64,000 nucleotides of DNA from JADJGC01 sp964576925 (lineage in GTDB: Bacteria; Zixibacteria; MSB-5A5; CAIYYT01). Below, piece after piece: positions 1 through 9,229 of this stretch (within the stretch, counting starts at the first letter, position 1; each line of letters starts with the position of its first letter). Location: contig CAZNWJ010000001.1 of assembly GCA_964576925.1 (NCBI GenBank), positions 1 to 64,000 of the forward strand. Direction: 5' to 3'. The notes beneath the pieces are model-generated. The model was not told where the DNA came from, searched no databases, and was given only the letters and a program-made list of their open reading frames with translations. Made by a program: the position numbers and the translations under genes.

Positions 1-2
1 AA

Positions 3-809
3 GGCTACCGACGAGAGGTTGAGGTCTATGACCGGTCGGTCCGCAAGTGGCCGCTGATCGAGGCGGCGCGGCAGTATCTTCCATCATTGGGGGACGATGA
101 GTTGGCGGCTCGCGCGGTGATACTCGAACTCTCTCCGAAGCGGAAGTTTTTTGCCAAGAGCCATTACCAAAATGAGCCTAGTTGGTGGGAGGGGGTAGAT
201 TCACTCTATTCTTACGGGCTGCTCTATGATACACAGCCGCCCCAGACCGAAGCCAAACCGGTGAAGAGTTACCCGGCCGATTATAAGAGCGCCGATTTGA
301 TGACGCGGGAGATGATTGTTAATCTTGATCTCGTCCGCGGTGAAGAGAGACTCGAAGATGAGCCGCCGGACTCGTCCGGAGCGCTGGCCGATTTTCGCAT
401 GGCGTTGAGCCGTTATGATGATGAGCCGCGCGGTGTCCTGCTGAATCAGCTGGGTATATTTCTCAGGAAGATCGGAGCCCAGGAATTGGCGCTGGAGGCT
501 TATCGGCGCGGATTGGACAAGCCGATTTTGAGCGGCGGCCAGGCGGCGGAGATCCGGTACAACATCTCAAATGTGCACAAGGATCGCGGGAATGCAGCAC
601 TTAGGGTTAGCGATTATGCAACAGCCGTTGCGGCTTTCGAGACGGCAGCGGAATATGATACGGACAATGCCCGGCTTCTTCTGAATATCGGCCTGCTCTA
701 TGCGCGCGAACTGGGCAATCCGGGTAAGGCAACCCCGTATCTCGAAAGATACCTGCTTCTGGAGCCGAATGACTCGCAGGCCCGTCAGCTACTCAACTCG
801 CTGCAGTAA
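3..809 (+). CDS. TPR-containing protein, 3' part (5' end cut by window)
   Basis: The frame is open from the first complete codon in the window, so the gene begins upstream. A TTG at 87 could serve as a start, but the reading continues unbroken before it with a credible protein (GYRREVEVYDRSVRKWPLIE). The C-terminal 130 residues look like two or three TPR units, with Ala/Leu/Tyr spacing and segments such as LALEAYRRGL, AVAAFETAAEYD and KATPYLERYLLLEPND. The opening GYRREV followed by a soluble TPR tail recalls the end of DUF2723-type membrane proteins, in which a GYR-x-DV stretch follows the membrane part. That identity is an inference from a short piece. TPR tails usually mediate protein contacts. 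No clear T-rich terminator follows; a short GCCGG/CCGGC stem lies at about 829-842. Function unknown. Confidence 0.75.
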   Translation, partial: GYRREVEVYDRSVRKWPLIEAARQYLPSLGDDELAARAVILELSPKRKFFAKSHYQNEPSWWEGVDSLYSYGLLYDTQPPQTEAKPVKSYPADYKSADLMTREMIVNLDLVRGEERLEDEPPDSSGALADFRMALSRYDDEPRGVLLNQLGIFLRKIGAQELALEAYRRGLDKPILSGGQAAEIRYNISNVHKDRGNAALRVSDYATAVAAFETAAEYDTDNARLLLNIGLLYARELGNPGKATPYLERYLLLEPNDSQARQLLNSLQ

Positions 810-924
810 GCAAGACATCCAGAACAAATAAGCCGGAAACCCGGCGAGTATAAAGAGGGAGTAAGGGTGCGATATTAGTGCCGGCGATGCGGCCGGTTCA
901 GCGCGCCCAAGAGGGAGTTTACAA

Positions 925-3480
925 ATGCGATTTGACAAATATACGACCAAGGCGGCTGAGGCCGTACAAGGGACCATGCAGTTGGCGGCGCAACTGGGAC
1001 ACCAGGCGATAACGCCGTTGCACCTGCTGCTGGTACTGATGCAACAACGTGACGGGATCATACCCGCCCTCCTGCAGAAGCTTGAAATCGACGGAAGCCA
1101 ATTGACCGAGCGGATCAAGGCTGAACTGGCGCGTCAACCGCAAGTGTCGGGCGGAGAGCCGTATGCCGACACTTTTCTGCGCAAGGTGTTCGACCAGGCC
1201 GAATCGGAAGCGGGCAAACTGCGGGATGAATTCATTAGTACCGAGCATTTGTTTCTGGCGCTTCTGGAACTGATGGAGATTCGTGCGCTGGTCCAGACTG
1301 ACCGCGATACGGTCTTGAAGGCGCTGGCAGGTTTGCGGGGAGCGCAGCGGGTGACTGATCCTGATCCGGAAGGCAAGATGCAGGCGCTGGAGAAATACAC
1401 GCGCGATTTTACGGCGATGGCGCGACGCGGCGAGATCGACCCGGTGATTGGACGCGACGAAGAGATTCGCCGGATCATGCAAATCCTGTCGCGACGCACC
1501 AAGAACAATCCGGTGTTGGTGGGCGAGCCAGGTGTCGGGAAGACGGCGATTGTCGAAGGATTAGCGAAGAAGATTGTCGACGGCGACGTGCCAGAGACGA
1601 TCCGGGACAAGACGCTGCTGTCGCTTGACTTGGGGCAGATGATCGCCGGGACGAAGTACCGGGGGGAGTTTGAGGATCGACTCAAGGCGGTGATTCGCGA
1701 GGTTGAAGAATCGGAAGGCCGGATATTCCTGTTTATCGACGAGTTGCACACGATCGTCGGAGCGGGTGCTGCCGAGGGCGCGATGGATGCGGGCAATTTG
1801 CTCAAGCCGGCATTGGCGCGCGGGAAGCTGCGGACGATCGGTGCGACAACGCTCAAGGAGTACCGCAAGCATATCGAGAAGGATGCGGCCTTGGAGCGCC
1901 GCTTTCAACCCGTGATGGTCGAGGAGCCGTCGATCAAGGATACGATCTCGATTCTGCGGGGGATTAAAGAGAAGTACGAAGTTCATCACGGCGTGCGAAT
2001 CCGCGACAATGCCATCGTAGCGGCAGTGACACTGTCCGCGAGGTACATTACTGACCGCTTTCTGCCGGACAAAGCGATCGATTTAATGGACGAGGCGGCC
2101 AGTGTGCTGAGGATCGAGATTGACTCCAAGCCGACGGAGATCGACCGGTTGCACCGACGGATTCGCCAACTGGAGATCGAGCGCGAGGCGCTCAAGAAAG
2201 AAAAAGACGCTGAATCGCAACGCCGACTGGGAGAACTCGAACGCGAGTTGGCGGAAGTCCGCGAAGAAAACTCTCAACTCGAACTCCACTGGCAGAACGA
2301 ACGCAAGATCATTGACCGGATCAAGGAGCTGTCGGTGCAGATCGACAGGCTGCGGGAAGAGTCAGCGCAAGCCGATCGGCGCGGCGAGTTGCAGCGGGTG
2401 GCCGAGATCACTTATGGAAGAATCCCTGAGTTGGAAAAACAGATCAAGGTTGCCAAAGACGAACTTTCAGCCGTACAAGCCGACCGGTCGATTCTCAAGG
2501 AGGAAGTTGACGAGGAGGACATCGCCCAGGTCGTTTCGCGTTGGACAGGAATTCCGGTGACGCGAATGATGACCGAGGAATCGGTGAAGCTGGCGCGGAT
2601 GGAGGATGAACTGGCGCTACGGGTCGTAGGGCAAAAGGAAGCGATCACGGCGGTGTCGAATGCGGTGCGGCGTTCGCGGGCCGGGATACAGGAGGAAGGC
2701 CGGCCGGTGGGATCATTCATCTTTCTCGGGCCGACGGGAGTGGGCAAGACCGAGCTTTCGAAGGCGCTCGCGCAGTTCTTGTTTAATGACGAGAAGATGC
2801 TGATCCGCATCGACATGAGCGAATACATGGAGAAGCACTCGGTGGCGCGACTGGTCGGCTCGCCGCCCGGGTACGTTGGTTACGAAGAGGGCGGGCAACT
2901 CACCGAAGCGGTGCGTCGGCATCCGTACACGATTGTGCTCTTTGATGAGATCGAGAAGGCGCACCCCGAGGTGTTCAATGTTCTTTTGCAGGTCCTCGAT
3001 GAAGGTCGACTGACCGACGCCAAGGGGCGCACGGTGGATTTTAAGAACACGGTGATCATTATGACGTCGAATCTGGCGTCTCCGCAGATTGCGCAATTCA
3101 CTCATGACCGAAAGGCACAGGAGCGGGCGGTTCAAGATGTGTTGCGGCAAACGTTCAAGCCGGAGTTTCTGAATCGCGTCGACGATGTGATCATTTTCCA
3201 GCAACTCACGCCATCTGAAATCGCCAGAATAGTTGAGTTACAGATGCAGTTAGTGTCCGGCCGGTTATCGCGCAAGGGTGTCGATTTACAGGTTACAAAG
3301 GAAGCAATCGCTTACCTGGCGCGAGTCGGATTTGATGAGGTGTTTGGCGCCCGGCCGCTTAAGAGATTGATCCAGAACGAGATACTTGACGATCTGGCGT
3401 TGCGAATCATAGAACACAAGATCAAAGAGGGAGATAATGTGACTGTTGATGTTGAAAACGGTGAGATCATGATCCGTTAA
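925..3480 (+). CDS. clpB: ATP-dependent disaggregase ClpB
   Basis: ClpB is a hexameric AAA+ chaperone that works with DnaK to pull polypeptides out of aggregates in the cytoplasm. The 851-residue length is typical. In order, the protein shows the N-terminal Clp repeat domain (residues 1-145), nucleotide-binding domain 1 with Walker A GEPGVGKT (about 200-207) and Walker B FLFIDE, a long charged coiled-coil middle domain (about 400-525) that separates ClpB from ClpA/ClpC, and nucleotide-binding domain 2 with GPTGVGKT (about 602) and VLFDEIEKAH. The C-terminal small domain has the GARPLKR sensor-2 motif. A GAGGGAG ribosome binding site lies 7 bases before the ATG. I see no CIRCE element or obvious sigma-32 promoter upstream. 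It appears to stand alone and is not in a dnaK operon. Confidence 0.97.
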   Translation: MRFDKYTTKAAEAVQGTMQLAAQLGHQAITPLHLLLVLMQQRDGIIPALLQKLEIDGSQLTERIKAELARQPQVSGGEPYADTFLRKVFDQAESEAGKLRDEFISTEHLFLALLELMEIRALVQTDRDTVLKALAGLRGAQRVTDPDPEGKMQALEKYTRDFTAMARRGEIDPVIGRDEEIRRIMQILSRRTKNNPVLVGEPGVGKTAIVEGLAKKIVDGDVPETIRDKTLLSLDLGQMIAGTKYRGEFEDRLKAVIREVEESEGRIFLFIDELHTIVGAGAAEGAMDAGNLLKPALARGKLRTIGATTLKEYRKHIEKDAALERRFQPVMVEEPSIKDTISILRGIKEKYEVHHGVRIRDNAIVAAVTLSARYITDRFLPDKAIDLMDEAASVLRIEIDSKPTEIDRLHRRIRQLEIEREALKKEKDAESQRRLGELERELAEVREENSQLELHWQNERKIIDRIKELSVQIDRLREESAQADRRGELQRVAEITYGRIPELEKQIKVAKDELSAVQADRSILKEEVDEEDIAQVVSRWTGIPVTRMMTEESVKLARMEDELALRVVGQKEAITAVSNAVRRSRAGIQEEGRPVGSFIFLGPTGVGKTELSKALAQFLFNDEKMLIRIDMSEYMEKHSVARLVGSPPGYVGYEEGGQLTEAVRRHPYTIVLFDEIEKAHPEVFNVLLQVLDEGRLTDAKGRTVDFKNTVIIMTSNLASPQIAQFTHDRKAQERAVQDVLRQTFKPEFLNRVDDVIIFQQLTPSEIARIVELQMQLVSGRLSRKGVDLQVTKEAIAYLARVGFDEVFGARPLKRLIQNEILDDLALRIIEHKIKEGDNVTVDVENGEIMIR

Positions 3481-3714
3481 CTCCGGTAACAGACTGCCCG
3501 GAACAGCTGCTATTGCATTATCAGCTGGTGGGCTTTGTGGCTCTAGATTATCGATTTTAGTTGCTTACCGTCTGATTCCTCGTTAACTTCCAGCGAGCAG
3601 AACAATCTACATCGAGACAGATCCAAATGCAGCGGGGGCATTTGTACAGACTGCAGGACGGTCGCTCAACCCAAGGTCTAGAAAGAACGTAAAGTCAAAT
3701 TCCGAGGAGACGCC

Positions 3715-4941
3715 ATGACTCACTGTACCCGTACGGTTCTATCCGCTTGCTTGCTGACTCTCTTGCTGGCATCGGCGCTCTGGGCCGGAGCCACGCCGGC
3801 GCGGCTCAACTACCAGGGCTTACTGACCGATGCCAACGGCCAGCCGCTGAACGCACAAGGGCTGCCAATCACCTTTCGCATCTGGGCGCATCCAGTATCC
3901 TCCGATCCCGCAGATTTGAAATGGGAAGAGACGCTGCTGGTGAATGTCGTGGACGGACTCTTCAGCGTGATACTGGGCGACCAGTTGTTGATTGCAGACT
4001 CGGTGTTTTCGACCTCCGAGCGATTCCTGGGGATTCAAATCGGTGACGAGCCGGAAGGTTTCCCGCGCACGCGGCTGGTTTCGGTGGGTTACTCTACGCG
4101 CGTCGAGACACTGGATGGCGCGCGTGGAGGCGTGATCTCGGGCGCGATCGGCCTGGAACCGGCGCCGGGAACGAAGGAAGGCGAGGACGAGGAGCTTCGC
4201 TACCAGATCGTGGATGAGGCGCTAAACGTAACTTATTACGCCAACTCGGAAGAGGTGTTTACTCCCTGCGTGCTCTTTGCCGACGACAATAGCCGGCAGT
4301 GCACTGCGGCATTGAATTCCGGAGTCGCTCACGGAGAGGGGCCGGCCGGCATAACGGAGCTGGGCGAGCTGCCGACGATCCTGGCGCAGCAGTCGATTGA
4401 ATGTCCGGCGGACGGCTTTGTTCTTGTGCTCGCTTCGTGCGAAGCGGCTCTTGACTATGTTGGTGAAGATCTGGAGGGTGCGGCGCCGACGGTGATACCG
4501 ACGTTCACGGCGGCGTTCGGGGTGTCTGATTCGCCGAGCGAATTACCGGCCAACCAACAGAAGCGCTGGTCAATCAAGGAAGTCGAGCCGTTCTACCGCG
4601 CGCGTAACGTGATCAGCGTGCAGGGGCTGTTCAGCGTTGCTGCCGGGCCGGCAACTTTCTATTTCCTGGGCACGCAGATTGAGGGCCCGGAAGTTTTCAC
4701 CAGCGAGCAGAAATCGATCACACTGGTCTTCATACCCAAGGCCTATGGGGAGGTTAGCGCGACGGCAACGATCGGGGCGACTGATCCCGCCCGCGGTTCA
4801 GGCGTTTCGAACCGGCTGGCCGGATTGAGCACTGCAGCGTCACAGACCGACACCGATTCCGAGATTACGCGGTTGAGAGGCGAAATAGCCGAGATGCGCG
4901 TTCTCTTACAGCAGGCTTTGAACGGCACGGCCAAACCGTAA
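3715..4941 (+). CDS. secreted protein of unknown function with C-terminal coiled coil
   Basis: This 408-residue protein has a clear signal peptide (about residues 1-26, cleavage near LWAGA-TP). It opens with a segment seen at the start of many secreted proteins in FCB-type genomes, ARLNYQGLLTDANGQPL, followed by FRIWAHP and VVDGLFSVILGD. The middle is beta-rich with a few cysteines (FTPCVLF, RQCTAAL, IECPADG, VLASCEAAL), which would fit an extracytoplasmic location. The last 30 residues, DSEITRLRGEIAEMRVLLQQ, look like a short coiled coil, a common trimerisation or anchoring end in phage-tail-like and surface proteins. A strong GAGGAG site precedes the ATG. The gene is 19 bases upstream of a dockerin-like gene, so the two are probably co-transcribed. 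No enzyme motif is recognised. Confidence 0.85.
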   Translation: MTHCTRTVLSACLLTLLLASALWAGATPARLNYQGLLTDANGQPLNAQGLPITFRIWAHPVSSDPADLKWEETLLVNVVDGLFSVILGDQLLIADSVFSTSERFLGIQIGDEPEGFPRTRLVSVGYSTRVETLDGARGGVISGAIGLEPAPGTKEGEDEELRYQIVDEALNVTYYANSEEVFTPCVLFADDNSRQCTAALNSGVAHGEGPAGITELGELPTILAQQSIECPADGFVLVLASCEAALDYVGEDLEGAAPTVIPTFTAAFGVSDSPSELPANQQKRWSIKEVEPFYRARNVISVQGLFSVAAGPATFYFLGTQIEGPEVFTSEQKSITLVFIPKAYGEVSATATIGATDPARGSGVSNRLAGLSTAASQTDTDSEITRLRGEIAEMRVLLQQALNGTAKP

Positions 4942-4960
4942 TGCCGTTGAGGAGCGAAAC

Positions 4961-5383
4961 ATGCAAAGACTTGGTTTGATTCTTCTGGCCGCAGCGTTGC
5001 TGGTTGTCATCTCAGTGACGGCCGGCTACGGCCAAAACTACAAGATCCGGTGGAAGGTATTGGGAGGCGGTGGAGCTTCCGCCACGTTCGAAAACGGCAT
5101 GACGTTGTCTGGTACAGCCGTACAGACCGCTGTCGGCGATGTACAGACGCCCACCTACACTATTGCGCAAGGTTTCTGGAACAAGGCGATCGCCCCCTGT
5201 CGACGCGGGGACGCTGACGGCAACGGAAGTTCGAGCATCTCCGACGCCGTATATATCGTCAATTACATCTTTGTCGATGGCCCTGCCCCGACAACGGCTT
5301 GTGGTGGAGACAGCGACGGCAACGGCTACGTGAACATCTCCGATGCCGTCTGGTTGATTCGCTACATTTTCCTGATACCTTAG
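4961..5383 (+). CDS. small secreted dockerin-like protein
   Basis: The 140-residue protein has a signal peptide (about 1-24, ending near AGYGQ). A short beta-type segment follows (GASATFENGMTLSGTAVQTA), and the C-terminal half is a type I dockerin-like pair. Two EF-hand-like calcium loops, GDADGNGSSSISDAV and GDSDGNGYVNISDAV, are each followed by a hydrophobic helix (YIVNYIF, WLIRYIF). In cellulosomes dockerins bind cohesins, but in this type of genome such ends are common on secreted proteins with no known cohesin. The binding partner is therefore unknown. A GAGGAG site precedes the ATG. It follows 3715-4941 by 19 bases and is closed by a hairpin terminator at 5406-5450. Confidence 0.85.
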   Translation: MQRLGLILLAAALLVVISVTAGYGQNYKIRWKVLGGGGASATFENGMTLSGTAVQTAVGDVQTPTYTIAQGFWNKAIAPCRRGDADGNGSSSISDAVYIVNYIFVDGPAPTTACGGDSDGNGYVNISDAVWLIRYIFLIP

Positions 5384-5405
5384 GTTGCAGCGTGACAGAC
5401 CCACC

Positions 5406-5450
5406 AGGCCGGTCGATGGTGATTGATAGCATCGGCCGGCCTTGTCTTTT
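5406..5450 (+). terminator. rho-independent terminator after the dockerin-like gene
   Basis: The left arm 5406-5418 pairs with the right arm 5430-5442 over 13 positions, with one G-U wobble and an 11-base loop. TGTCTTTT follows immediately. It lies 23 bases after the stop of the gene ending at 5383. Confidence 0.8.
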
Positions 5451-5483
5451 CGGCATGCCAGGCCGGCTGCGGCCGCTTTTTGA

Positions 5484-5512
5484 TTGAAGATATTGTAGGG
5501 CAACCGTATCCT
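5484..5512 (+). promoter_or_regulatory. possible sigma-70-type promoter for the kinase gene
   Basis: TTGAAG (5484-5489) and TATCCT (5507-5512) are separated by 17 bases, placing the start of transcription about 55 bases before the TTG start codon at 5576. The -10 box matches only four of six consensus bases, so this is a moderate call. Confidence 0.4.
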
Positions 5513-5575
5513 TTATAAGCGATAAGTGGACTGAAACCGGGTCTGCCGCGATCGTCAAACAACCGAGGAAGAGCG

Positions 5576-8164
5576 TTGAGCGAACTGGATCCCCAAGAAA
5601 AGACCTCACTGGCGCGACCGAATACCGACTTGCGCACGATTGGGCGCTACCGGATGATCGAAAAGATCGGCGCCGGCGGCATGGGTGAGGTGTATCTTGC
5701 CTTCGATCCGAAGCTGCAGCGCAACGTTGCGATCAAGCTGCTTCCCCCCTCGCTGGCCGAAGATCCCGATACAAAGGCGCGCTTTATCAGGGAAGCGCAG
5801 ACTGCCGCAGCGCTGAATCACCCGCAGATCGTGACGATTTTTGAGGTGGACGAGCACGAAGGGCGGCACTTCATCGCGATGGAGCTGGTCGAAGGAATTC
5901 CTCTGAAGGAGTTGATCAAGTCGCAGCGCTTGCCGGTGAATCATGCGATCGACGTTGTACTTCAGGTTTGCGAAGGACTGGCCGCAGCGCATGAGCGCAA
6001 CATCGTGCACCGCGATATCAAACCGGCGAACCTTTTGGTGGGAGGGAAAGGGCGGGTCAAGATTTTGGATTTCGGACTGGCCAAGATCCAGAGCGTGTCA
6101 GGTTTGACCAGCACGGGGGTGCGCTTGGGCACGATCGCGTATATGTCGCCGGAGCAGGCGCAAGGGGTGGAAGTTGATCAGCGATCTGACATCTTCTCGC
6201 TGGGCGCCGTATTTTACGAGATGTTGACAGGCGAAGCGCCGTTCAAGCGGGAGACGGAAATCGCAACACTGTTGGCGATTCTACAGCAACCCCAGCGACC
6301 GGTTCGGGAGCTGAACGCAGAAGTGAGTTCAGCGATCGCAGAGGTTGTCGACCGGGCACTGAAGAAGAGCCCCTCCGAGCGTTACCAGCAAGTCGAGGAG
6401 ATGGCCCGCGAGTTGCGCTCGGCGATTGGCGGTACGGTCTCCAGCGATAGTTCGATCGGTGTGGGACAGCTCGGTGCAAGTCCAGTGCGCGCGGGAATCG
6501 TGGATGCCAGTTCGATCACGAGGACAGTCGCGGGTCTCAAGAAGGCGCTGGCGATATTGCCGTTTGACAATTTGGGTCCGGCCGAGCACTCGTACTTTGC
6601 CGATGGCATCACCGATGAAATCACGACCTGTCTGGCTAAGATCAAGCTATTGAAGGTCATCTCAAGCAACAGCGCACGTCAATTCAAGAACGAGACAAAG
6701 AATGTGCCGGAAATCGCGCGCGAATTGGGGATCGAGTACTTGCTTACGGGGACAATTCGCTGGGACAACTCCCAGCAGCCATCGCGATTCCGTCTGAACT
6801 GCAAGCTGATCGATGCCAAAGACGAATCATATGTCTGGGCGGAGTCGTATGACCGCATCCTGGAGCAGATCTTTGTCTTGCAGTCAGAACTTGCTGAGGA
6901 GATCTCGAAAGCCCTGGGGGTCGCCCTGGCGACGCCGGAATTGGACAGCCTTGCCCGGACGCCGACTTCGAATCTCGAAGCCTTCGACCTGTACCTGCGC
7001 GGTAACGAATTCTACCCGCGCAGCACGGCGCCGGCGGATATTTTGAAAGCGATTGAGCTGTATGAGCAAGCCGTAGCTCTTGACGGGGAATTCGTCCTGG
7101 CTCATGTCAAATTGGCCCTGGCGAACCTGAGCATGTACTGGTTCTGGCACGATCGCACTCCGGCTCGAGTGGCGCGCGCGAAAGCATCAGTGGATGCCGC
7201 TGTCCGCATTGCGCCGCAGCTTCCGGAAACGAGCCTGGCACTGGGGTATTATCACTATTACGGCTGTCAAGAGTACGTAAAGGCGCTGGAGAATTTCGTA
7301 GTGGCGGCCAAGAGCCGTCCGAACGACAGCCAGCTATTGGCAGCGACCGGCTTCATACAACGGCGGCTAGGAATCTGGAATGAGGCGCTACGGAGCATTC
7401 GGAAGGCTGCCGAGCTCGATCCAAAGTCGGCACTGCTGGCTTATGAGCTGGGGAATACGCTCGTCTTGCACAGGCAATATGATGCGGCGTTGACACAATT
7501 CGACCGCGCCCTCTGGTTGGCGCCCGACTGGGTTGACCTGTACGCCAAAAAGGCGCACACGATTCTTCTCCGCGATGGTGACAGCCGGGCAGCCGCCGAG
7601 GTGTTGCGCGCCGCGGAAAGTCGCATCATACCTGCCGAGACGGTGATCGAGTACCCCCTTCTTGATGTCTTCGTGGAGTACTGCGGCGGCAATCCGCAGC
7701 AGGCAGAAGGCAAGTTGGCGGTCGACGAGACCGAGATGGAACTGTTCTTCATTAACAAGGCTCGACTGGCGCAGCGAGCCGGCCGCGCGGGAGAAGCACG
7801 AGCTTATTTTGAGTCAGCACGGGCGATCCTCGATTCCAAACTCAAGGCCAATCCGGAAGATGCCCGCTATCATGCGAACCTCGGGCTGGTATACGCCGGG
7901 CTCGGGAATTCCGAGGGAGCGTTGCGCCACGGTGAACGTTCGCTGGAGCTCTATCCATTTGAGCGCGATCACGTGTTCAGCGTGGCGTATATGGAGACAC
8001 TGGCGCTGACGTTGATCCAGCTTGGTCAGAACGAACGGGCGATTGCCACGCTCAAGTTCCTGCTCGGCGTGCCATCTTTCGTCTCTCGCCCACTGCTGAT
8101 GGGCGGGGTTGACTTTGCGCCGCTACGGGGTCTTCCTGAGTTTCAGAAGCTTCTCATCGGCTAA
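5576..8164 (+). CDS. Ser/Thr protein kinase with TolB-like domain and TPR repeats
   Basis: This 862-residue protein combines three modules. Residues 24-285 are a complete Hanks-type kinase: glycine loop IGAGGMGEVYLA, VAIK lysine 54, catalytic HRD at 145-147, DFG at 165-167 and the activation segment end GTIAYMSPEQAQG. Residues about 315-465 match the TolB N-terminal-like domain found in signalling proteins (LAILPFDNLGP, FADGITDEI, EYLLTGTIRW). From about 480 to the end is a TPR array. No membrane segment is apparent between kinase and sensor modules, so the protein looks cytoplasmic. It should phosphorylate Ser/Thr targets, with TolB and TPR parts probably recruiting partners. The start is a TTG preceded by GAGGAAG; the next ATG is inside the kinase fold, supporting TTG. 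No phosphatase or FHA gene is adjacent. Confidence 0.93.
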   Translation: MSELDPQEKTSLARPNTDLRTIGRYRMIEKIGAGGMGEVYLAFDPKLQRNVAIKLLPPSLAEDPDTKARFIREAQTAAALNHPQIVTIFEVDEHEGRHFIAMELVEGIPLKELIKSQRLPVNHAIDVVLQVCEGLAAAHERNIVHRDIKPANLLVGGKGRVKILDFGLAKIQSVSGLTSTGVRLGTIAYMSPEQAQGVEVDQRSDIFSLGAVFYEMLTGEAPFKRETEIATLLAILQQPQRPVRELNAEVSSAIAEVVDRALKKSPSERYQQVEEMARELRSAIGGTVSSDSSIGVGQLGASPVRAGIVDASSITRTVAGLKKALAILPFDNLGPAEHSYFADGITDEITTCLAKIKLLKVISSNSARQFKNETKNVPEIARELGIEYLLTGTIRWDNSQQPSRFRLNCKLIDAKDESYVWAESYDRILEQIFVLQSELAEEISKALGVALATPELDSLARTPTSNLEAFDLYLRGNEFYPRSTAPADILKAIELYEQAVALDGEFVLAHVKLALANLSMYWFWHDRTPARVARAKASVDAAVRIAPQLPETSLALGYYHYYGCQEYVKALENFVVAAKSRPNDSQLLAATGFIQRRLGIWNEALRSIRKAAELDPKSALLAYELGNTLVLHRQYDAALTQFDRALWLAPDWVDLYAKKAHTILLRDGDSRAAAEVLRAAESRIIPAETVIEYPLLDVFVEYCGGNPQQAEGKLAVDETEMELFFINKARLAQRAGRAGEARAYFESARAILDSKLKANPEDARYHANLGLVYAGLGNSEGALRHGERSLELYPFERDHVFSVAYMETLALTLIQLGQNERAIATLKFLLGVPSFVSRPLLMGGVDFAPLRGLPEFQKLLIG

Positions 8165-8465
8165 TTTTCCATAATCAATCACGGCTCATTGTTGAGTCTC
8201 GCCCACAGAGTATCGTCGATATCCCACAGAATTCACCGGAATCTTTGGTGTTGAACTGACGACAATCACCTAGCGCAAAATTGAAACAGCCCGTCAAGCC
8301 GCGACCGCGGAGTGACTTGTCATCGATGTAGAGTGTATCGATCCATGATATGTTTCTTCGGCGCACATTCTGCTTCATCCTGAAATCATGAACGATCATG
8401 GAAGCTGGGTGAAGAGAATAATCGATGTGGATAGCAAGAGGACGCACAACCACGAGGAGGAATGC
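8165..8465. other. gene-free interval of 301 bases
   Basis: No coding frame on either strand looks credible here and I see no terminator with a T-run. The only structure is an ATCGAT pair separated by 9 bases (8322-8327 and 8337-8342), a possible but unsupported protein-binding palindrome upstream of the lipoprotein gene. Confidence 0.5.
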
Positions 8466-9065
8466 GTGAAGTTACAGCGGTTAACGATCCGCCAAGTTCT
8501 ATTGACATCAATCGTGGGGCTGACCATCGCCGCCTCGCTGCTGGTGTTTGGCTGCAGTTCGTCGAACAACCCGGTGAATTCGTCGAGCGAGGATTTTGCA
8601 GCTGACTTCTTCTCGCGCGAGTATGTTGAAGGCGAGAATGGACCGCAGTTGGGACCACTGATTTCGCTCAATTTGCATCGTGACGCCGAGCGCGTCGACG
8701 CTGAGAGCGGCGGCGCGGTGGATTTCCGCGTGTCGGGCAAGGAACAGCAGTTTATCGTGGCTCCGGGGTCGATTCCCGCGGATACGACCATCACGGTCAA
8801 GATCGTGGCGCTTGAAGCGAATGCGCTGCGATTGTTGAATGCGCGGATCGTCATTCTCGATTTCAGCCCGGACGGCCTGCATTTCAGCCCGAACGCCACT
8901 TTGCGTTTCGACGCCAGCGTGCTGGGCAAGTCGAGGCGGACGGTAAACCTGTTCTGGTTGAATCCGCTGGACAACAAATGGGAGTCACAGGGCGAGTACA
9001 AGATTGACCCGGACGGCAAGGTCAATATCCCCATTCACCATTTTTCGAAGTACGGCATCTCATAG
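8466..9065 (+). CDS. putative lipoprotein of unknown function
   Basis: The 199-residue protein starts at GTG 8466, chosen because GAGGAGG at 8454-8460 is correctly spaced and because this start puts a lipoprotein signal peptide at the N-terminus. A longer frame from 8388 would add 26 hydrophilic residues in front of it. The signal is a hydrophobic run ending in the lipobox LLVFGC, followed by the Ser/Asn-rich linker SSSNNPVNSSSED. The mature part contains a ZU5-like or beta-sandwich pattern (GSIPADTTITVKI, LDFSPDGLHFSPNATLRFD, NPLDNKWESQGEY), as seen in secreted proteins carrying a short conserved domain before IPIHHFSKYG. It is probably anchored in the outer or inner membrane facing the periplasm. 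No enzymatic motif is seen. Confidence 0.8.
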   Translation: MKLQRLTIRQVLLTSIVGLTIAASLLVFGCSSSNNPVNSSSEDFAADFFSREYVEGENGPQLGPLISLNLHRDAERVDAESGGAVDFRVSGKEQQFIVAPGSIPADTTITVKIVALEANALRLLNARIVILDFSPDGLHFSPNATLRFDASVLGKSRRTVNLFWLNPLDNKWESQGEYKIDPDGKVNIPIHHFSKYGIS

Positions 9066-9229
9066 ATTCGCATCCCCACTTGCTTCATCTTACCGATCGC
9101 CGGCCGCTGCAGGTCGGCGATCCCTTTATTGATCGGCTTAGCGGCAAAGCCAAATTCCGTGCTTGAAAATCGGTAGAGGAAAACAGCGGACTGACTATCT
9201 TAGCGCACGATGTTTTTGCGGAGGCTGAA

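Noticed and set aside
810..924. CIRCE or sigma-32 heat-shock control before clpB
   Set aside because: No CIRCE inverted repeat or sigma-32-like promoter can be seen in the gap.
8322..8342. ATCGAT pair as an operator for the lipoprotein gene
   Set aside because: Six-base arms separated by nine bases are expected by chance at this length, and no regulator gene is linked.
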